Source: Rubrivivax sp. (GTDB taxonomy: Bacteria > Pseudomonadota > Gammaproteobacteria > Burkholderiales > Burkholderiaceae_C). Taken from it: a stretch of DNA of 64,000 bases. The notes beneath the pieces are model-generated. The model was given only the letters and a program-made list of their open reading frames with translations, was not told where the DNA came from and did no database searches. A program made the translations under genes and the position numbers. Numbering within the stretch: the stretch's first letter is position 1; every line of letters starts with the position of its first letter. Below are positions 43,867-53,762 of this stretch, one piece after another. Where the stretch lies: positions 1 through 64,000 of the forward strand of contig JAIXSE010000019.1 of assembly GCA_027484825.1 (NCBI GenBank), written 5' to 3'.

Positions 43867-44727
43867 TCAGCCGCGTGCCAGCGGCATCCGCGGGTCGGCG
43901 CTCCATTCACTCCACGAGCCGGGGTAAAGACGGCTTCCCGTCAGCCCGGCGTGGTGCATGGCCAGCAGGTTGTGGCAGGCGGTGACGCCGGAGCCGCATT
44001 GGTGCACGGTGTTGCTGGCCGGGAACGCCCCCATCAATTGCTCGAACTCCGCCTTCAGCTCGGCGGCAGGCCGAAAGCGCCCGGTCGTGTCCAGATTGGT
44101 CTTGAAGAAGCGGTGGCTCGCGCCGGGAATGTGGCCCGCCTGACGGTCCAGCGGTTCGACCTCACCGCGAAAACGCTCGCCGGCGCGGGCGTCCACCAGC
44201 CGTACCCGTCCGAGCGCGGCCAGCAGGTCCTGCTTGGACCAGGGCTGTTCCAGCGCAGGCCCGGCAACGAACGCTCCGGGTTGTGACACCGGCGCATCGG
44301 TGCTGATCTCGCCACCGGCCGCCTGCCAGGCCGCAAAGCCGCCGTCCAGCACCGCCACGGCCTCATGGCCCAGCCAGCGCAGCATCCACCAGAGCCGGGC
44401 GGCATACATGCCGTCGGCAGCGTCGTAAGCGACCACTTGCCGGCCCGCTCGCAGGCCCAGCCGCGCCATCAGCGCTGCAAAAGCCTCCCGGTCCGGCAAC
44501 GGATGCCGACCGAAGAACCGGTCTCCTTGCTCCCGCGGGCCGCTCAGGTCCCGATCCAGGTGCAGATAGTGCGCGCCGGGCAGGTGTCCGGCCGCATGCT
44601 GGGATTCCCCCAACCCCGTGTTGGCCAGATCGAACCGTACGTCCATCACCAGGGGCGGTGAGGGGGCTTTCAGCAGCGTGCGCAGGGTGGAGGCATCGAT
44701 CAGGCTGGTGAAGACGGCGTCGGTCAT
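43867..44727 (-). CDS. sseA: Sulfurtransferase, two rhodanese domains
   Basis: 286 residues. Two rhodanese domains in tandem; the N-terminal one is inactive-type (SQHAAGHLPGAHYLHLDRDL) and the C-terminal one has the active-site loop HQCGSGVTACHN, CGSGVT being typical of 3-mercaptopyruvate sulfurtransferases. It transfers sulfur from mercaptopyruvate or thiosulfate to thiol or cyanide acceptors. Confidence 0.92.
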   Translation of the reverse strand: MTDAVFTSLIDASTLRTLLKAPSPPLVMDVRFDLANTGLGESQHAAGHLPGAHYLHLDRDLSGPREQGDRFFGRHPLPDREAFAALMARLGLRAGRQVVAYDAADGMYAARLWWMLRWLGHEAVAVLDGGFAAWQAAGGEISTDAPVSQPGAFVAGPALEQPWSKQDLLAALGRVRLVDARAGERFRGEVEPLDRQAGHIPGASHRFFKTNLDTTGRFRPAAELKAEFEQLMGAFPASNTVHQCGSGVTACHNLLAMHHAGLTGSRLYPGSWSEWSADPRMPLARG

Positions 44728-44746
44728 GGTCAGGACAGGTCAGGCT

Positions 44747-45649
44747 TCAGGATTCACTCACCGAGTGTTGCTCATCCCGCGGCGTATTGCGAGCCCGCAG
44801 CAGGGTCGCCCCCAGGCCGGCCACCACGATCAGGCCAATGCCAGCCCAGGCGGTCCAGGGCAGCAGGTCCTGGAAGATCAATACGCTGTAGAGCGCGGAA
44901 AACACGATCCCCAAGTATTGCAGCGACGCATTCACCAGCGGTTTACCGATGCTGTAGGCGCGGGTCATGAGCAGCTGCGCGCCGGTCGCCAGCACGCCGA
45001 CGGCCAGCAGCAGCGCCGCGCCGGTCCAGGTGTGGCCATGCCAGCCGCCTGCCGTGGCCAGGCTCACCAGCGCTCCGGCCACCGCGCCCCCCATCGAGAA
45101 ATAGAACACCACCCGGTATTCCGGTTCCCCGACGCGGCCCAGCGCCGTCACCTGCAGATAGGCCATGGCGGACAGCATGCCGGAGGCCAGACCCGCCAGG
45201 CCATGCCAGAACTGGTCTTCACTCATGCTGGGGCGCAGCACCAGGGCCACACCGACGAAGCCGATCAGCACCGTGGTGATCAGCCGCGGGTCCACCCGCG
45301 CGCCGCCCATCATCACCGCTCCGCCAATCAGGAACAGGGCCATCCAGATGGACGACATGTAGTTGAGCGTCATGGCCGTGGCCAGCGGCAGCTTGCTGAT
45401 GGCGTAGAACCAGAGCGAGAGTGCGATCACCCCCGACAAACTGCGCCAGAAGTGCATCGCCGGCACCTGGGTCTTCAGGGTCAGGCCTTTGGAGCGCGCC
45501 AGGGTGAATAGCGCCAGCGTGCCGACGAGGCCGCGATACATCACGATCTCACCGGCGCTGTAGCCGAAATGCAGGGAGGCGACTTTGACGCACAGTCCCA
45601 TGGTGGCGAACAGCAGCGTCGCCAGCACCATCAGAAGGGGAGCAGACAT
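44747..45649 (-). CDS. EamA/DMT family transporter
   Basis: 300 residues from ATG 45649 (MSAPLLMVLATLLFATMG). Ten membrane helices in two EamA repeats, e.g. LATLLFATMGLCVKVA and LLLAVGVLATGAQLLMTRAY. Exports an unknown small metabolite. Upstream frame to 45802 is not similar to the family. Confidence 0.88.
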   Translation of the reverse strand: MSAPLLMVLATLLFATMGLCVKVASLHFGYSAGEIVMYRGLVGTLALFTLARSKGLTLKTQVPAMHFWRSLSGVIALSLWFYAISKLPLATAMTLNYMSSIWMALFLIGGAVMMGGARVDPRLITTVLIGFVGVALVLRPSMSEDQFWHGLAGLASGMLSAMAYLQVTALGRVGEPEYRVVFYFSMGGAVAGALVSLATAGGWHGHTWTGAALLLAVGVLATGAQLLMTRAYSIGKPLVNASLQYLGIVFSALYSVLIFQDLLPWTAWAGIGLIVVAGLGATLLRARNTPRDEQHSVSES

Positions 45650-45675
45650 GCCGCTGATTCTCTGCCCAAAATGAA

Positions 45676-45697
45676 ACGCCCCGCGAGGGCGGGGCGT
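45676..45697 (-). terminator. Hairpin, probable terminator of the Rieske oxygenase gene
   Basis: ACGCCCCGC-GAGG-GCGGGGCGT, a 9-bp perfect stem; on the minus strand followed by TTTCATTTTG. Lies about 80 bases after the oxygenase stop codon and before the EamA gene. Confidence 0.6.
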
Positions 45698-45774
45698 GGT
45701 GCGTCTGCCGAAGCGCGGCAGGGCGGGGCGGTCTGCGGACCAGGCGGCGCGTGGGCCAGCGCCCGCAGCTGCGT

Positions 45775-46902
45775 TCAGCGCTTCATCAAGCCGCGGTACC
45801 ACTCATGGAAGTGTTTCATGCCGTCTTCCATGGGGGACTGGTAGGGGCCGACCTCATTGTCGCCACGCTCCATCAAGGCCTTGCGGCCAGCGTCCATGCG
45901 CAGGGCGATCTCATCATCTTCCACGCAGGTTTCCATATAGGCGGCCTGCTGGGCCTCGACGAACTCCCGCTCGAAAGCGACGATTTCCTCGGGGTAGTAG
46001 AACTCGACGATGTTGGTCGTCTTCTGCGGGCCGCGCGGGAACAGCGTGGAGATCACCAGCACGTTGGGATACCACTCCACCATGATGTTGGGGTAGTAGG
46101 TCAGCCAGATCGCGCCCTGCTTGGGGGCCTCGCCCTGGTTGAAGCCCAGTACCTGCTGATGCCACTTCTCGTACACGGCGGAGCCGGGCTTGGTCAGCGC
46201 CTTGTTCACGCCCACGGTCTGCACGGAATAGTCGCGCGCGAATTCCCAGGCCAGGTCTTCACAGGTGACGAACTGCCCCAGGCCCGGGTGGAACGGGCCG
46301 ACGTGGTAGTCCTCCAGATAGACCTCGATGAAGGTCTTCCAGTTGTAGTCGCATTCGTGCACCTGGATGCGGTCCAGCTGGTAGCCGCTGAAGTCCAGCG
46401 CGCCGCGCGGGCCCAGGCCGGCCAGGTCTCCAGCAATGTCGCGGCCGTTGTCCTCGAACAGCAGGCCATTCCATTCCCGCACACCGTAGCGGTTCAGATG
46501 CAGGCAGGGGTCCTGCTTGAAGTGGGGGGCTCCGACCAACTGGCCCTTGAGGTCGTAGGTCCAGCGGTGCAGCGGGCAGACGATGTTGCTGCGCGTATTG
46601 CCGCGGCCGCGCAGCATCACGGCCTGGCGGTGTCGGCAGATGTTGGAGATGAGCTCCACCCCCTGCGGACCGTCGGCGCGGCGCACCAGGGCGCGGCCTT
46701 CGCCTTCCTGGGGCAGGGCGTAGTAGTCGCCGACCTCGGGCACGGCGAGTGCGTGCCCCAGATAGCGGGGACCATGCTGGAAGATCAGTTCCTGTTCCCG
46801 GCGGAACAGGTCCTCGTCGAAGTAGGAAGTGACTGGCAGCTGGGTGACAGAGGGGGCCGTGCTGCGTTCAAGGGCGCTGAGAGGGATGCTCAGGTCGGAC
46901 AT
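45775..46902 (-). CDS. Rieske aromatic ring-hydroxylating oxygenase, alpha subunit
   Basis: 375 residues from ATG 46902. N-terminal Rieske [2Fe-2S] domain with CRH and CPLH ligands (CRHRQAVML and VCPLHRWTYD); C-terminal catalytic domain with mononuclear iron ligands in NWKTFIEVYLEDYHVGPFHP. Similar to choline monooxygenase/carnitine-type or phenylpropionate dioxygenase large subunits. No reductase or ferredoxin gene is adjacent, so the electron donor is encoded elsewhere. Confidence 0.92.
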   Translation of the reverse strand: MSDLSIPLSALERSTAPSVTQLPVTSYFDEDLFRREQELIFQHGPRYLGHALAVPEVGDYYALPQEGEGRALVRRADGPQGVELISNICRHRQAVMLRGRGNTRSNIVCPLHRWTYDLKGQLVGAPHFKQDPCLHLNRYGVREWNGLLFEDNGRDIAGDLAGLGPRGALDFSGYQLDRIQVHECDYNWKTFIEVYLEDYHVGPFHPGLGQFVTCEDLAWEFARDYSVQTVGVNKALTKPGSAVYEKWHQQVLGFNQGEAPKQGAIWLTYYPNIMVEWYPNVLVISTLFPRGPQKTTNIVEFYYPEEIVAFEREFVEAQQAAYMETCVEDDEIALRMDAGRKALMERGDNEVGPYQSPMEDGMKHFHEWYRGLMKR

Positions 46903-47047
46903 GATCCAAGAGGGTCTCCAAGAAACCAATGTCAACCGTGACCGGCCACCCCCCAGGATCGGGCAAGCCGGAATGTTGGACGTGAAGGACAAAATGCGGC
47001 GTGGCACCCGCCACCAGAATCCCGGACCAGCGACCGAATCGGTGATC

Positions 47048-47083
47048 GCGGCTGTAACAGCGGCTGTAACCGCGGCTGTAACC
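47048..47083. repeat. 12-bp tandem repeat in a 640-base non-coding stretch
   Basis: GCGGCTGTAACC (first copy ending A) three times at 47048, 47060 and 47072, plus a relative at 47106. The stretch 46903-47546 before xseB has no convincing gene; it also holds ACAGCTGAC (47202, 47211) and ACAGTGGATACAGC (47219, 47235) duplications. Promoters for the oxygenase and xseB operon must lie here but I cannot place them. Confidence 0.85.
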
Positions 47084-47546
47084 GCGGTCTTGACCTGGCT
47101 CTAACCGTGGCTGTAATGCCGCTCCCAACCCAAGCGGTCAGGAAGGGCCATCCGGCACCAGCAGTCAAACCAGGACCAACCACGGACTGACATCACCAGG
47201 ACAGCTGACACAGCTGACACAGTGGATACAGCCACAGTGGATACAGCGAAAACAGCGAAGACAGGGCCGTAAACGGGAAGGGGGTGGGCATCGCGCCGCA
47301 AAGGGGAACCGGGGATTGTACCCGCGCGCACACCCCCCGTCCCCCGCCCGTTGTGACCTGGCCCCCAGGCGCGCTTCTTGCCCCTTCGCCGCCCACCTTC
47401 ACTGGGCCACAATGGGGCGATGGTCGCCCATTCGTGGGTCGGCGGCCGGATCCTTTTCCGCCTGTGGCGTCCGCGCATATCCCCCAGAGGTCTGACCGTG
47501 GCCCCCCTGGGCGTGATGCTTACAATCAGTTTTTTCGCGTTTTGAA

Positions 47547-47831
47547 ATGAGCAAGCCTTCCGCAAGCGACCAGACCCGTGCCAGTTCGGCATCGCAGCCT
47601 GACGACGGCCAACCGGTCGGACCGGAACCCGCCAGTTATGAACTGGCGGTGGACGAGCTTGAGCGGCTCATCCAGTCCATGGAGGCCGGCCAATTGCCGC
47701 TGGATCAACTGCTGGCCAGTTACCAGCGGGGGGCGGAACTGCTGAAGTTCTGCCGGTCGCGTCTGCAGGTCGTTGAACAACAAGTACAAGCGCTGGAAGG
47801 TGGCGAGATGCGGCCTTGGGGAGAAGCATAA
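47547..47831 (+). CDS. xseB: Exodeoxyribonuclease VII small subunit
   Basis: 94 residues. The XseB core [26 protein letters not shown] cut at its usual length, followed by [16 protein letters not shown] and a helix to the end. Binds XseA to form the single-strand DNA exonuclease. A disordered 30-residue N-terminus precedes the core. First gene of xseB-ispA-dxs, a common order in proteobacteria; its TAA is directly followed by the ispA GTG. Confidence 0.95.
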   Translation: MSKPSASDQTRASSASQPDDGQPVGPEPASYELAVDELERLIQSMEAGQLPLDQLLASYQRGAELLKFCRSRLQVVEQQVQALEGGEMRPWGEA

Positions 47832-48719
47832 GTGGATGCAGGTGTGTTCGATCATTGGGTGAAGCGAGCCTTGCTCGATGTGGAAACAGCCCTGGAGACC
47901 TGGGTGCCTGAGAGCGCTCCGGCCGGGCTGGGCGAAGCCATGCGGTATGCGGTGCTGGGCGCCGGCAAGCGGCTGCGCCCGCTGCTGGTGCTGGCCGCTG
48001 CCGAAGCGGTGAGCGGCGAGCGCGAGGCCGCCATGCGCGCGGCCTGTGCGGTGGAATTGATCCATGCCTACTCGCTGGCCCATGACGACATGCCCTGCAT
48101 GGACAATGACGTGCTGCGCCGGGGCAAGCCCACGCTGCATGTCAAATTCGGCGAAGCCCAGGCCATGCTGGCCGGTGACGCCATGCAGGCGCTGGCCTTT
48201 GATGTGCTGACGCCCGACACCGGCGTGGCCCCGGCCCTGCAGGCGCGTCTGTGCCGCCTGCTGGCCCGCGCCAGCGGCTATGACGGCATGGCCGGCGGTC
48301 AGGCGATTGACCTGGCCAGCGTCGGCAAGCCGCTGAACGAAACCCAGCTGCGCGACATGCACCGCCGCAAGACCGGCGTGCTGCTGCAAGCCAGCGTGCT
48401 GATGGGCGCCGCCTGTGGCGACATCAGCGAGCAGGCCTGGTCGTCGCTCAGCGATTACGGCGCTGCCATCGGCCTGGCCTTCCAGGTCGTGGACGACATC
48501 CTTGACGTCACCCAGGACTCGGAAGTGCTGGGCAAGACGGCCGGCAAGGATCAGGATTCCAACAAACCCACCTATGTGAGCGTGCTCGGCCTGGAGGCCG
48601 CCCGCGCTTACGCGCTCCAGCTGCGCGACCAGGCCCACAAGGCCTTGGCCGCAAGCGGACTGGCCGACACCGCCTGGCTCAGCCTGCTGGCTGACAAGGT
48701 CGTTGAGCGAGACAACTGA
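47832..48719 (+). CDS. ispA: Farnesyl/geranyl diphosphate synthase
   Basis: 295 residues from GTG 47832, with no gap after xseB. Condenses IPP with DMAPP and GPP. The two Asp-rich motifs are HDDMPCMDNDVLRRG and VVDDILDVTQDSE; also RPLLVLAAAEAV and GGQAIDLAS. Middle gene of the isoprenoid operon. Confidence 0.96.
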   Translation: MDAGVFDHWVKRALLDVETALETWVPESAPAGLGEAMRYAVLGAGKRLRPLLVLAAAEAVSGEREAAMRAACAVELIHAYSLAHDDMPCMDNDVLRRGKPTLHVKFGEAQAMLAGDAMQALAFDVLTPDTGVAPALQARLCRLLARASGYDGMAGGQAIDLASVGKPLNETQLRDMHRRKTGVLLQASVLMGAACGDISEQAWSSLSDYGAAIGLAFQVVDDILDVTQDSEVLGKTAGKDQDSNKPTYVSVLGLEAARAYALQLRDQAHKALAASGLADTAWLSLLADKVVERDN

Positions 48720-48731
48720 AAAGGTCCGGTC

Positions 48732-50669
48732 ATGAGTGACACCCCAGTGAACCCGCTGCCGCTGTTGAGCGGCATCGACAGCCCGGCGGATGTGCGCCGC
48801 CTCTCCCGCAGCCAGTTGCCGCAGCTGGCCGACGAGGTGCGCAGCCATGTGCTGGACAGCGTCTCCAAGACGGGCGGCCATCTGTCGTCCAACCTGGGCA
48901 CGGTCGAGCTGACGATTGCGCTGCACTATGTCTATGACACGCCGCGGGACCGTCTCGTGTGGGACGTGGGTCACCAGACCTATCCCCACAAGATCCTGAC
49001 CGGTCGGCGCGATGCGATGAGCACGCTGCGTCAGCAGGGCGGCATCTCCGGCTTCCCGCGCCGCGACGAGAGTGAATACGACACCTTCGGCACTGCGCAC
49101 TCCAGCACCTCCATCTCCGCCGCCCACGGCATGGCGATGGCAGCGCGTATCAAGGGCGAGAGCCGGCGCGCCGTGGCCATCATCGGCGACGGTGCGATGA
49201 CCGCCGGCATGGCCTTCGAGGCGCTGAACAACGCAGGGGTGGCCCATGGCGGGCTGCTGGGCGATGTGCTGGTGATCCTGAACGACAACGACATGTCGAT
49301 CAGCCCACCGGTCGGCGCACTGAACAAGTATTTCACCCGCCTGATGAGCGGCAAGTTTTACGCGGCCGCGCGGGAAGGGGCCAAGTCGGTCCTCAAGCAC
49401 ACGCCGCTGTATGAATTTGCGCGGCGCTTTGAAGAGCACACCAAGGGCATGTTCGTGCCCGGCACGATCTTCGAGGAATTCGGCTTCAACTATGTCGGCC
49501 CGATCGACGGGCATGACCTGGATTCCCTGATCCCCACGCTGGAAAACCTGCGGGACAAAAAAGGCCCGCAGTTCCTGCATGTGGTCACCCGCAAGGGCCA
49601 GGGCTACAAGCTGGCCGAAGCCGACCCGGTGAAGTACCACGGCCCGACGCCCTTCAACCCGGCCGAAGGCATCAAGCCGGCGACGACGCCGCCCAAGAAG
49701 ACCTTCACCCAGGTCTTTGGCGACTGGTTGTGCGACATGGCCGAAGCCGATCCGAAGCTGGTGGCCATCACGCCGGCCATGCGCGAAGGCTCGGGCATGG
49801 TGGAGTTCCACAAGCGCTTCCCGACCCGCTACTACGACGTGGGCATTGCCGAGCAGCATGCGGTGACCTTCGCCGGCGGCCTGGCCTGCGAAGGGCTCAA
49901 GCCGGTGGTGGCCATCTATTCCACCTTCCTGCAGCGCGGCTACGACCAGTTGATCCACGACGTAGCCCTGCAGAATCTGCCGGTGCTGTTTGCGCTGGAC
50001 CGCGCCGGTCTGGTGGGCGCGGACGGGGCCACCCACGCTGGCAACTACGACATCGCCTTCACCCGCTGCATTCCCAACATGAGCGTGCTGACGCCGTCGG
50101 ACGAGAATGAATGCCGCCGCGCGCTCTACACCGGCCATCTGCACAACGGGCCGGTGACGGTGCGTTATCCGCGGGGCGCCGGGGTGGGCGAGCCGATCGT
50201 CAAGGAGATGGTGGCGCTGCCCTGGGGCAAGGGTGAGATGCGCCGTCACTCGGCACAAGCGCAGACCCATGGCCGCGGGGCGCCGCGCGTGGCGATCCTG
50301 GCCTTCGGCACGCTGCTGCACCCGGCGCTGAAGGCGGCGGAGGCGCTGGACGCCAGCGTGGCCAACATGCGTTTTGCCAAGCCGCTGGACACCGAACTGG
50401 TGGCCGAACTGGCACGCACCCACGACGCGCTGGTGACGATCGAGGACGGCTGCATCATGGGCGGCGCTGGCAGCGCGGTCATGGAGAGCCTGCAGGCGCA
50501 GGGCTTCAGCCTGCCGGTGCTGCAACTGGGCCTGCCGGACCTCTACGTCGAGCATGGCGAGCCAGGCAAGCTGATGTCGCAGCTGGGCCTGGATGCCGCC
50601 GGCATCGAACGCTCGGTCCGTCAGCGTTTCCTGAACGTGGCGGAAGTGCGCGCAGTCGCGAACAAGTAA
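48732..50669 (+). CDS. dxs: 1-Deoxy-D-xylulose-5-phosphate synthase
   Basis: 645 residues. First enzyme of the MEP isoprenoid pathway, joins pyruvate and glyceraldehyde-3-phosphate with thiamine diphosphate. Key parts: [20 protein letters not shown], thiamine-binding [18 protein letters not shown] with [31 protein letters not shown], and the C-terminal [20 protein letters not shown]. Twelve bases after ispA; same operon. Confidence 0.97.
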   Translation: MSDTPVNPLPLLSGIDSPADVRRLSRSQLPQLADEVRSHVLDSVSKTGGHLSSNLGTVELTIALHYVYDTPRDRLVWDVGHQTYPHKILTGRRDAMSTLRQQGGISGFPRRDESEYDTFGTAHSSTSISAAHGMAMAARIKGESRRAVAIIGDGAMTAGMAFEALNNAGVAHGGLLGDVLVILNDNDMSISPPVGALNKYFTRLMSGKFYAAAREGAKSVLKHTPLYEFARRFEEHTKGMFVPGTIFEEFGFNYVGPIDGHDLDSLIPTLENLRDKKGPQFLHVVTRKGQGYKLAEADPVKYHGPTPFNPAEGIKPATTPPKKTFTQVFGDWLCDMAEADPKLVAITPAMREGSGMVEFHKRFPTRYYDVGIAEQHAVTFAGGLACEGLKPVVAIYSTFLQRGYDQLIHDVALQNLPVLFALDRAGLVGADGATHAGNYDIAFTRCIPNMSVLTPSDENECRRALYTGHLHNGPVTVRYPRGAGVGEPIVKEMVALPWGKGEMRRHSAQAQTHGRGAPRVAILAFGTLLHPALKAAEALDASVANMRFAKPLDTELVAELARTHDALVTIEDGCIMGGAGSAVMESLQAQGFSLPVLQLGLPDLYVEHGEPGKLMSQLGLDAAGIERSVRQRFLNVAEVRAVANK

Positions 50670-50710
50670 GCGCGACGGTCGGCCGAAACCGGTCCTCCTG
50701 CCGAGAAGGG

Positions 50711-50902
50711 CTATGACGCGCTGTGGACACGGCGTAGCTTCTCCTTCAAGTGATCGATGACCCGCTGCGCTGGGATTGCGTCGCCGCGAGCTTCCGAGCT
50801 GCGGATGCGCGAGATTGCGCGTTGAGCCCATGTGGGCTCGTCATGCGCAGTCTTCGATTCAGTCGCTGCTGCTTGGATGAGGGTTTCGTTGGTGGCTGGC
50901 AA
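50711..50902 (-). CDS. Small protein resembling stability-determinant / antitoxin family
   Basis: 63 residues from a TTG start with GGAG 8 bases upstream. Helical; the ending IPAQRVIDHLKEKLRR resembles short ParD/RelB-like antitoxins or stability determinants with a consensus of the type IPHEEVMARLRALLA. No toxin gene flanks it: dxs lies 41 bases away on the opposite strand and the lysR gene follows. Region 50670-51004 otherwise looks empty. Confidence 0.4.
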   Translation of the reverse strand: MPATNETLIQAAATESKTAHDEPTWAQRAISRIRSSEARGDAIPAQRVIDHLKEKLRRVHSAS

Positions 50903-51004
50903 GAAGGTCTCCGGTCTCTCGGGGTATCCGGTATGTCGGAGCGGAGAGGGCAGCGGTTCGAAAGAACTGTCAGCGCCCGACGCGCGCCAACGAGGCCCAA
51001 CGAA

Positions 51005-52132
51005 TCAGCGCTGACCTTCCACTGGCGCGCCCGATTGGGATGATTGCGCCACCTCTCCCAACACCTCCTTCACCGCCGCGATGAAGTCGTCCGCCAGGGC
51101 CTGCGTGGGGCGATGCTGCGGACGCAAGACCTGGATGCGGAAGGGGACCGGCACGGAGAAGCGGCGCACCACCAGGCCCGCGCGTCCGGTGAGCGCGGCC
51201 CCTGGGGACGGACGACCCGCAGCGCTGGGGCCGGTCGCCGCCCCGGCCTGCGTGGCACACGCCCAGGCGGTCAGCGGATTCACCAGCGCAATGCCCAGGC
51301 CCTGCTGGACCAGGGCGCAGACCGCCATGGCGCTGTGGGTCTCGATCTGCATGCGGCGCTGGACCCCCGCTTCACCGAAGATGGCATCGAACTGACGGCG
51401 GTACGGGTCGTCGGCGGCCAGACTCACGAACGCCTGCCCCTCGAAGTCAAGCGGCTCCAGCACTGCTTTGGAGGCCAGTGGATGCGCCGCAGGCAGCACA
51501 CACACCTCGTCCAGTTCGGCCAGCGTCTCGACCTGCGTGCCCGGAACGTCGGCGCCCGTGTTGCGCGTGGACCGGCCGCTGGCGCGCCCGGGGGGCTGAC
51601 CGCCGGACTGGCCGCCTGAATCACCGCCTGAATGACCGTCTGAATGACTGCCGGAAGGCCCGGCCATCTGGCTATGTCCTGGTCCTTCACTCAGCCCCAG
51701 GTCAAACCGCTGGGCGCTCATCCATTCTTCCAGCAGCGGGGACTCCTGCGGGGTGAGCGACAAGGACGCATGCGGATGCCGCGCCAGCCAGCGGGCGCTG
51801 GCGGCCGGCAGCAGGGCCTGGGCCAGCGCGGGCAGCGTCAGCACCTCCAGCCGCTCCGTCTCCGCCCGGCCAAGCGCCTGCGCGCGCGCCACCACCTGGT
51901 CCAGCCCCTGGTAGACCCGTTGCACTTCCTCGAACAGGGCCAGCGCTCGTGCCGTGGGCCGCACCCGTCCTGGGCCGCGCTCAAACAAGGCATAGCCCAG
52001 CAGGCTTTCCATCCGGGCCAGTTCCCGGCTGATGGTGGGCTGCGAGGTGAACAGCAGCGCCGCAGCCCCCGTCACGCTGCCAGCCGTCATGACGGCACGA
52101 AAGACTTCAATGTGGCGATGGGTGAGCGACAT
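51005..52132 (-). CDS. lysR: LysR family regulator, probable activator of lysA
   Basis: 375 residues. N-terminal winged helix-turn-helix (VTGAAALLFTSQPTISREL) and effector domain. Divergent from lysA, as the archetypal LysR, which activates lysA in the presence of diaminopimelate. Longer than the usual 300-310 residues because of a Gly/Ser/His-rich insert (about residues 150-198, containing SGSHSDGHSGGDSGGQSGGQ) in the effector domain, plus another Ala/Gly-rich insert near residue 310. Confidence 0.9.
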   Translation of the reverse strand: MSLTHRHIEVFRAVMTAGSVTGAAALLFTSQPTISRELARMESLLGYALFERGPGRVRPTARALALFEEVQRVYQGLDQVVARAQALGRAETERLEVLTLPALAQALLPAASARWLARHPHASLSLTPQESPLLEEWMSAQRFDLGLSEGPGHSQMAGPSGSHSDGHSGGDSGGQSGGQPPGRASGRSTRNTGADVPGTQVETLAELDEVCVLPAAHPLASKAVLEPLDFEGQAFVSLAADDPYRRQFDAIFGEAGVQRRMQIETHSAMAVCALVQQGLGIALVNPLTAWACATQAGAATGPSAAGRPSPGAALTGRAGLVVRRFSVPVPFRIQVLRPQHRPTQALADDFIAAVKEVLGEVAQSSQSGAPVEGQR

Positions 52133-52235
52133 AGGGGATCAAAGAAGGGGAGGTCGAAGGACGGCAAAGAAGCGCAAGGGAGCGCAAGGATTGCAAATCC
52201 AGCAGCGAGGATGCGTCAGCTCAGCTCAGATCAAG

Positions 52236-52265
52236 CATATCAAAAATGAATGAGATCGCGATATG
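52236..52265. promoter_or_regulatory. Candidate LysR operator between lysR and lysA
   Basis: CATATC-N18-GATATG, a perfect 6-bp inverted repeat in the AT-richer part of the 200-base divergent region, about 70 bases before lysA. LysR-type regulators bind such imperfect dyads; assignment is inference. Confidence 0.45.
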
Positions 52266-52333
52266 AAAGCATTTGAATGAATGGCGCACCTGCGCCATGC
52301 TAGTCACCATCCCAATCGCGCACTGCCCCCGCC

Positions 52334-53596
52334 ATGCCCCAAGCCCTCACTCCCGAACGCGCCCAGTTCTTCCAGCAGCTGACCCAGCGCTTCGGCACCC
52401 CGCTGTGGGTCTACGACGCCGCGGTCATCCGCGACCGTGCAGCCGCGCTGAAACAGTTCGACGTGGTGCGCTTTGCCCAGAAGGCCTGCTCCAACACCCA
52501 CGTCCTGGGTCTGATGCGCAGCCTGGGCGTGAAGGTGGACGCCGTCTCCCGCGGCGAAGTGATGCGGGCCCTGGCCGCCGGTTACAGCGTGAGCAAGGGC
52601 GCCGAGGCGGTCCACTCGGACATCGTCTTCACCGCCGACCTGCTGGACCGCGAGACCCTGCGCACGGTTGCCGAGCATCAGGTACCGGTCAACGCGGGCT
52701 CCATCGACATGCTGGGCCAACTGGGCGCCGTCTCGCCCGGCCATCCGGTCTGGCTGCGCCTGAACCCCGGCTTCGGTCACGGCCACAGCAACAAGACCAA
52801 CACCGGCGGCGAGCACAGCAAGCACGGCATCTGGCATGAGCAGTTGCCGCAGGCCCTGGCCGCCATCCGCACCCATGGGCTGCGGCTGATCGGCCTGCAC
52901 ATGCACATCGGCTCCGGGGTGGACTACGGGCACCTGGCCCAGGTCTGCGGGGCGATGGTGGACCTGGTGCGTCAGGTGCGGGCGGCCGGCATGGACCTGA
53001 GCGCCCTCTCCGCAGGCGGTGGCCTGTCGATTCCCTACAAGACCGGCGAGGACCGCATTGACCCGGCCCACTACTTCAGCCTTTGGGACACCGCCCGGGC
53101 GCAGGCGCAGGAGGTGATCGGTCACCCGCTGTCGCTGGAGCTGGAGCCGGGGCGCTACCTGGTGGCGGAATCCGGGGTGCTGCTGGCGGAAGTGCGTGCC
53201 GTCAAGCAGCAGGGCTCGCAGCACTTCCTGCTGGTCGATGCTGGCTTCAATGAGCTGATGCGGCCCGCCATGTACGGCAGTTTCCATGCGATGGACCTGA
53301 TCCCCGCCGATGGCGCGCAGCGCCCCATGCGCCCCACCGTGGTGGCCGGGCCTTTGTGCGAGAGCGGCGACGTGTTCACCCAGGGCGATGGCGGCGTGGT
53401 GCTGACCCGCGAGCTGCCGCAAGCCCAGGTGGGCGACCTGCTGGTGATCCACGACACCGGCGCCTACGGGGCCTCCATGTCCAGCAACTACAACAGCCGC
53501 CCGCTGATCGCGGAAGTGATGGTGGAGGGCCGGGAGGCCCATCTGATCCGCCGCCGCCAGACGGTGGAAGAGCTGCTGGCGCTGGAAGTGGTTTGA
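52334..53596 (+). CDS. lysA: Diaminopimelate decarboxylase
   Basis: 420 residues. Last step of lysine synthesis, decarboxylates meso-diaminopimelate. PLP Lys in VRFAQKACSNTHVLGLMRS, HIGSGVDYGHLAQ, phosphate-binding LSAGGGLSIPY, ELEPGRYLVAESG and the CESGDVF motif at the second active site, then the Tyr in DTGAYGASMSSNYNSR. Standard length. ATG 52334 precedes the family start; regulator divergent. Confidence 0.97.
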   Translation: MPQALTPERAQFFQQLTQRFGTPLWVYDAAVIRDRAAALKQFDVVRFAQKACSNTHVLGLMRSLGVKVDAVSRGEVMRALAAGYSVSKGAEAVHSDIVFTADLLDRETLRTVAEHQVPVNAGSIDMLGQLGAVSPGHPVWLRLNPGFGHGHSNKTNTGGEHSKHGIWHEQLPQALAAIRTHGLRLIGLHMHIGSGVDYGHLAQVCGAMVDLVRQVRAAGMDLSALSAGGGLSIPYKTGEDRIDPAHYFSLWDTARAQAQEVIGHPLSLELEPGRYLVAESGVLLAEVRAVKQQGSQHFLLVDAGFNELMRPAMYGSFHAMDLIPADGAQRPMRPTVVAGPLCESGDVFTQGDGGVVLTRELPQAQVGDLLVIHDTGAYGASMSSNYNSRPLIAEVMVEGREAHLIRRRQTVEELLALEVV

Positions 53597-53659
53597 GGCC
53601 ACTCGCCTCAACGATCCCCAGGGCTTGCGGTGCCGTGGGGCTGTGAAGCCATAAGACCC

Positions 53660-53680
53660 AGGGGCCCCATTCGGGCCCCT
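53660..53680 (+). terminator. Hairpin after lysA
   Basis: AGGGGCCC-CATTC-GGGCCCCT, an 8-bp perfect stem 64 bases after the lysA stop codon. Only two T follow, so it is a weak intrinsic terminator at best. Confidence 0.5.
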
Positions 53681-53762
53681 TGGCGCTCCGGGCCTTGAAC
53701 TTTGGGTCAGCGTGACCTATGAATCATGACTATGGGATGACGTTAACCAATGGTCATCTTCA

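Noticed and set aside
47526-50831. Open frame of over 1000 codons on the minus strand opposite xseB, ispA and dxs
   Set aside because: Three well-supported genes lie on the plus strand; the opposite frame is a shadow.
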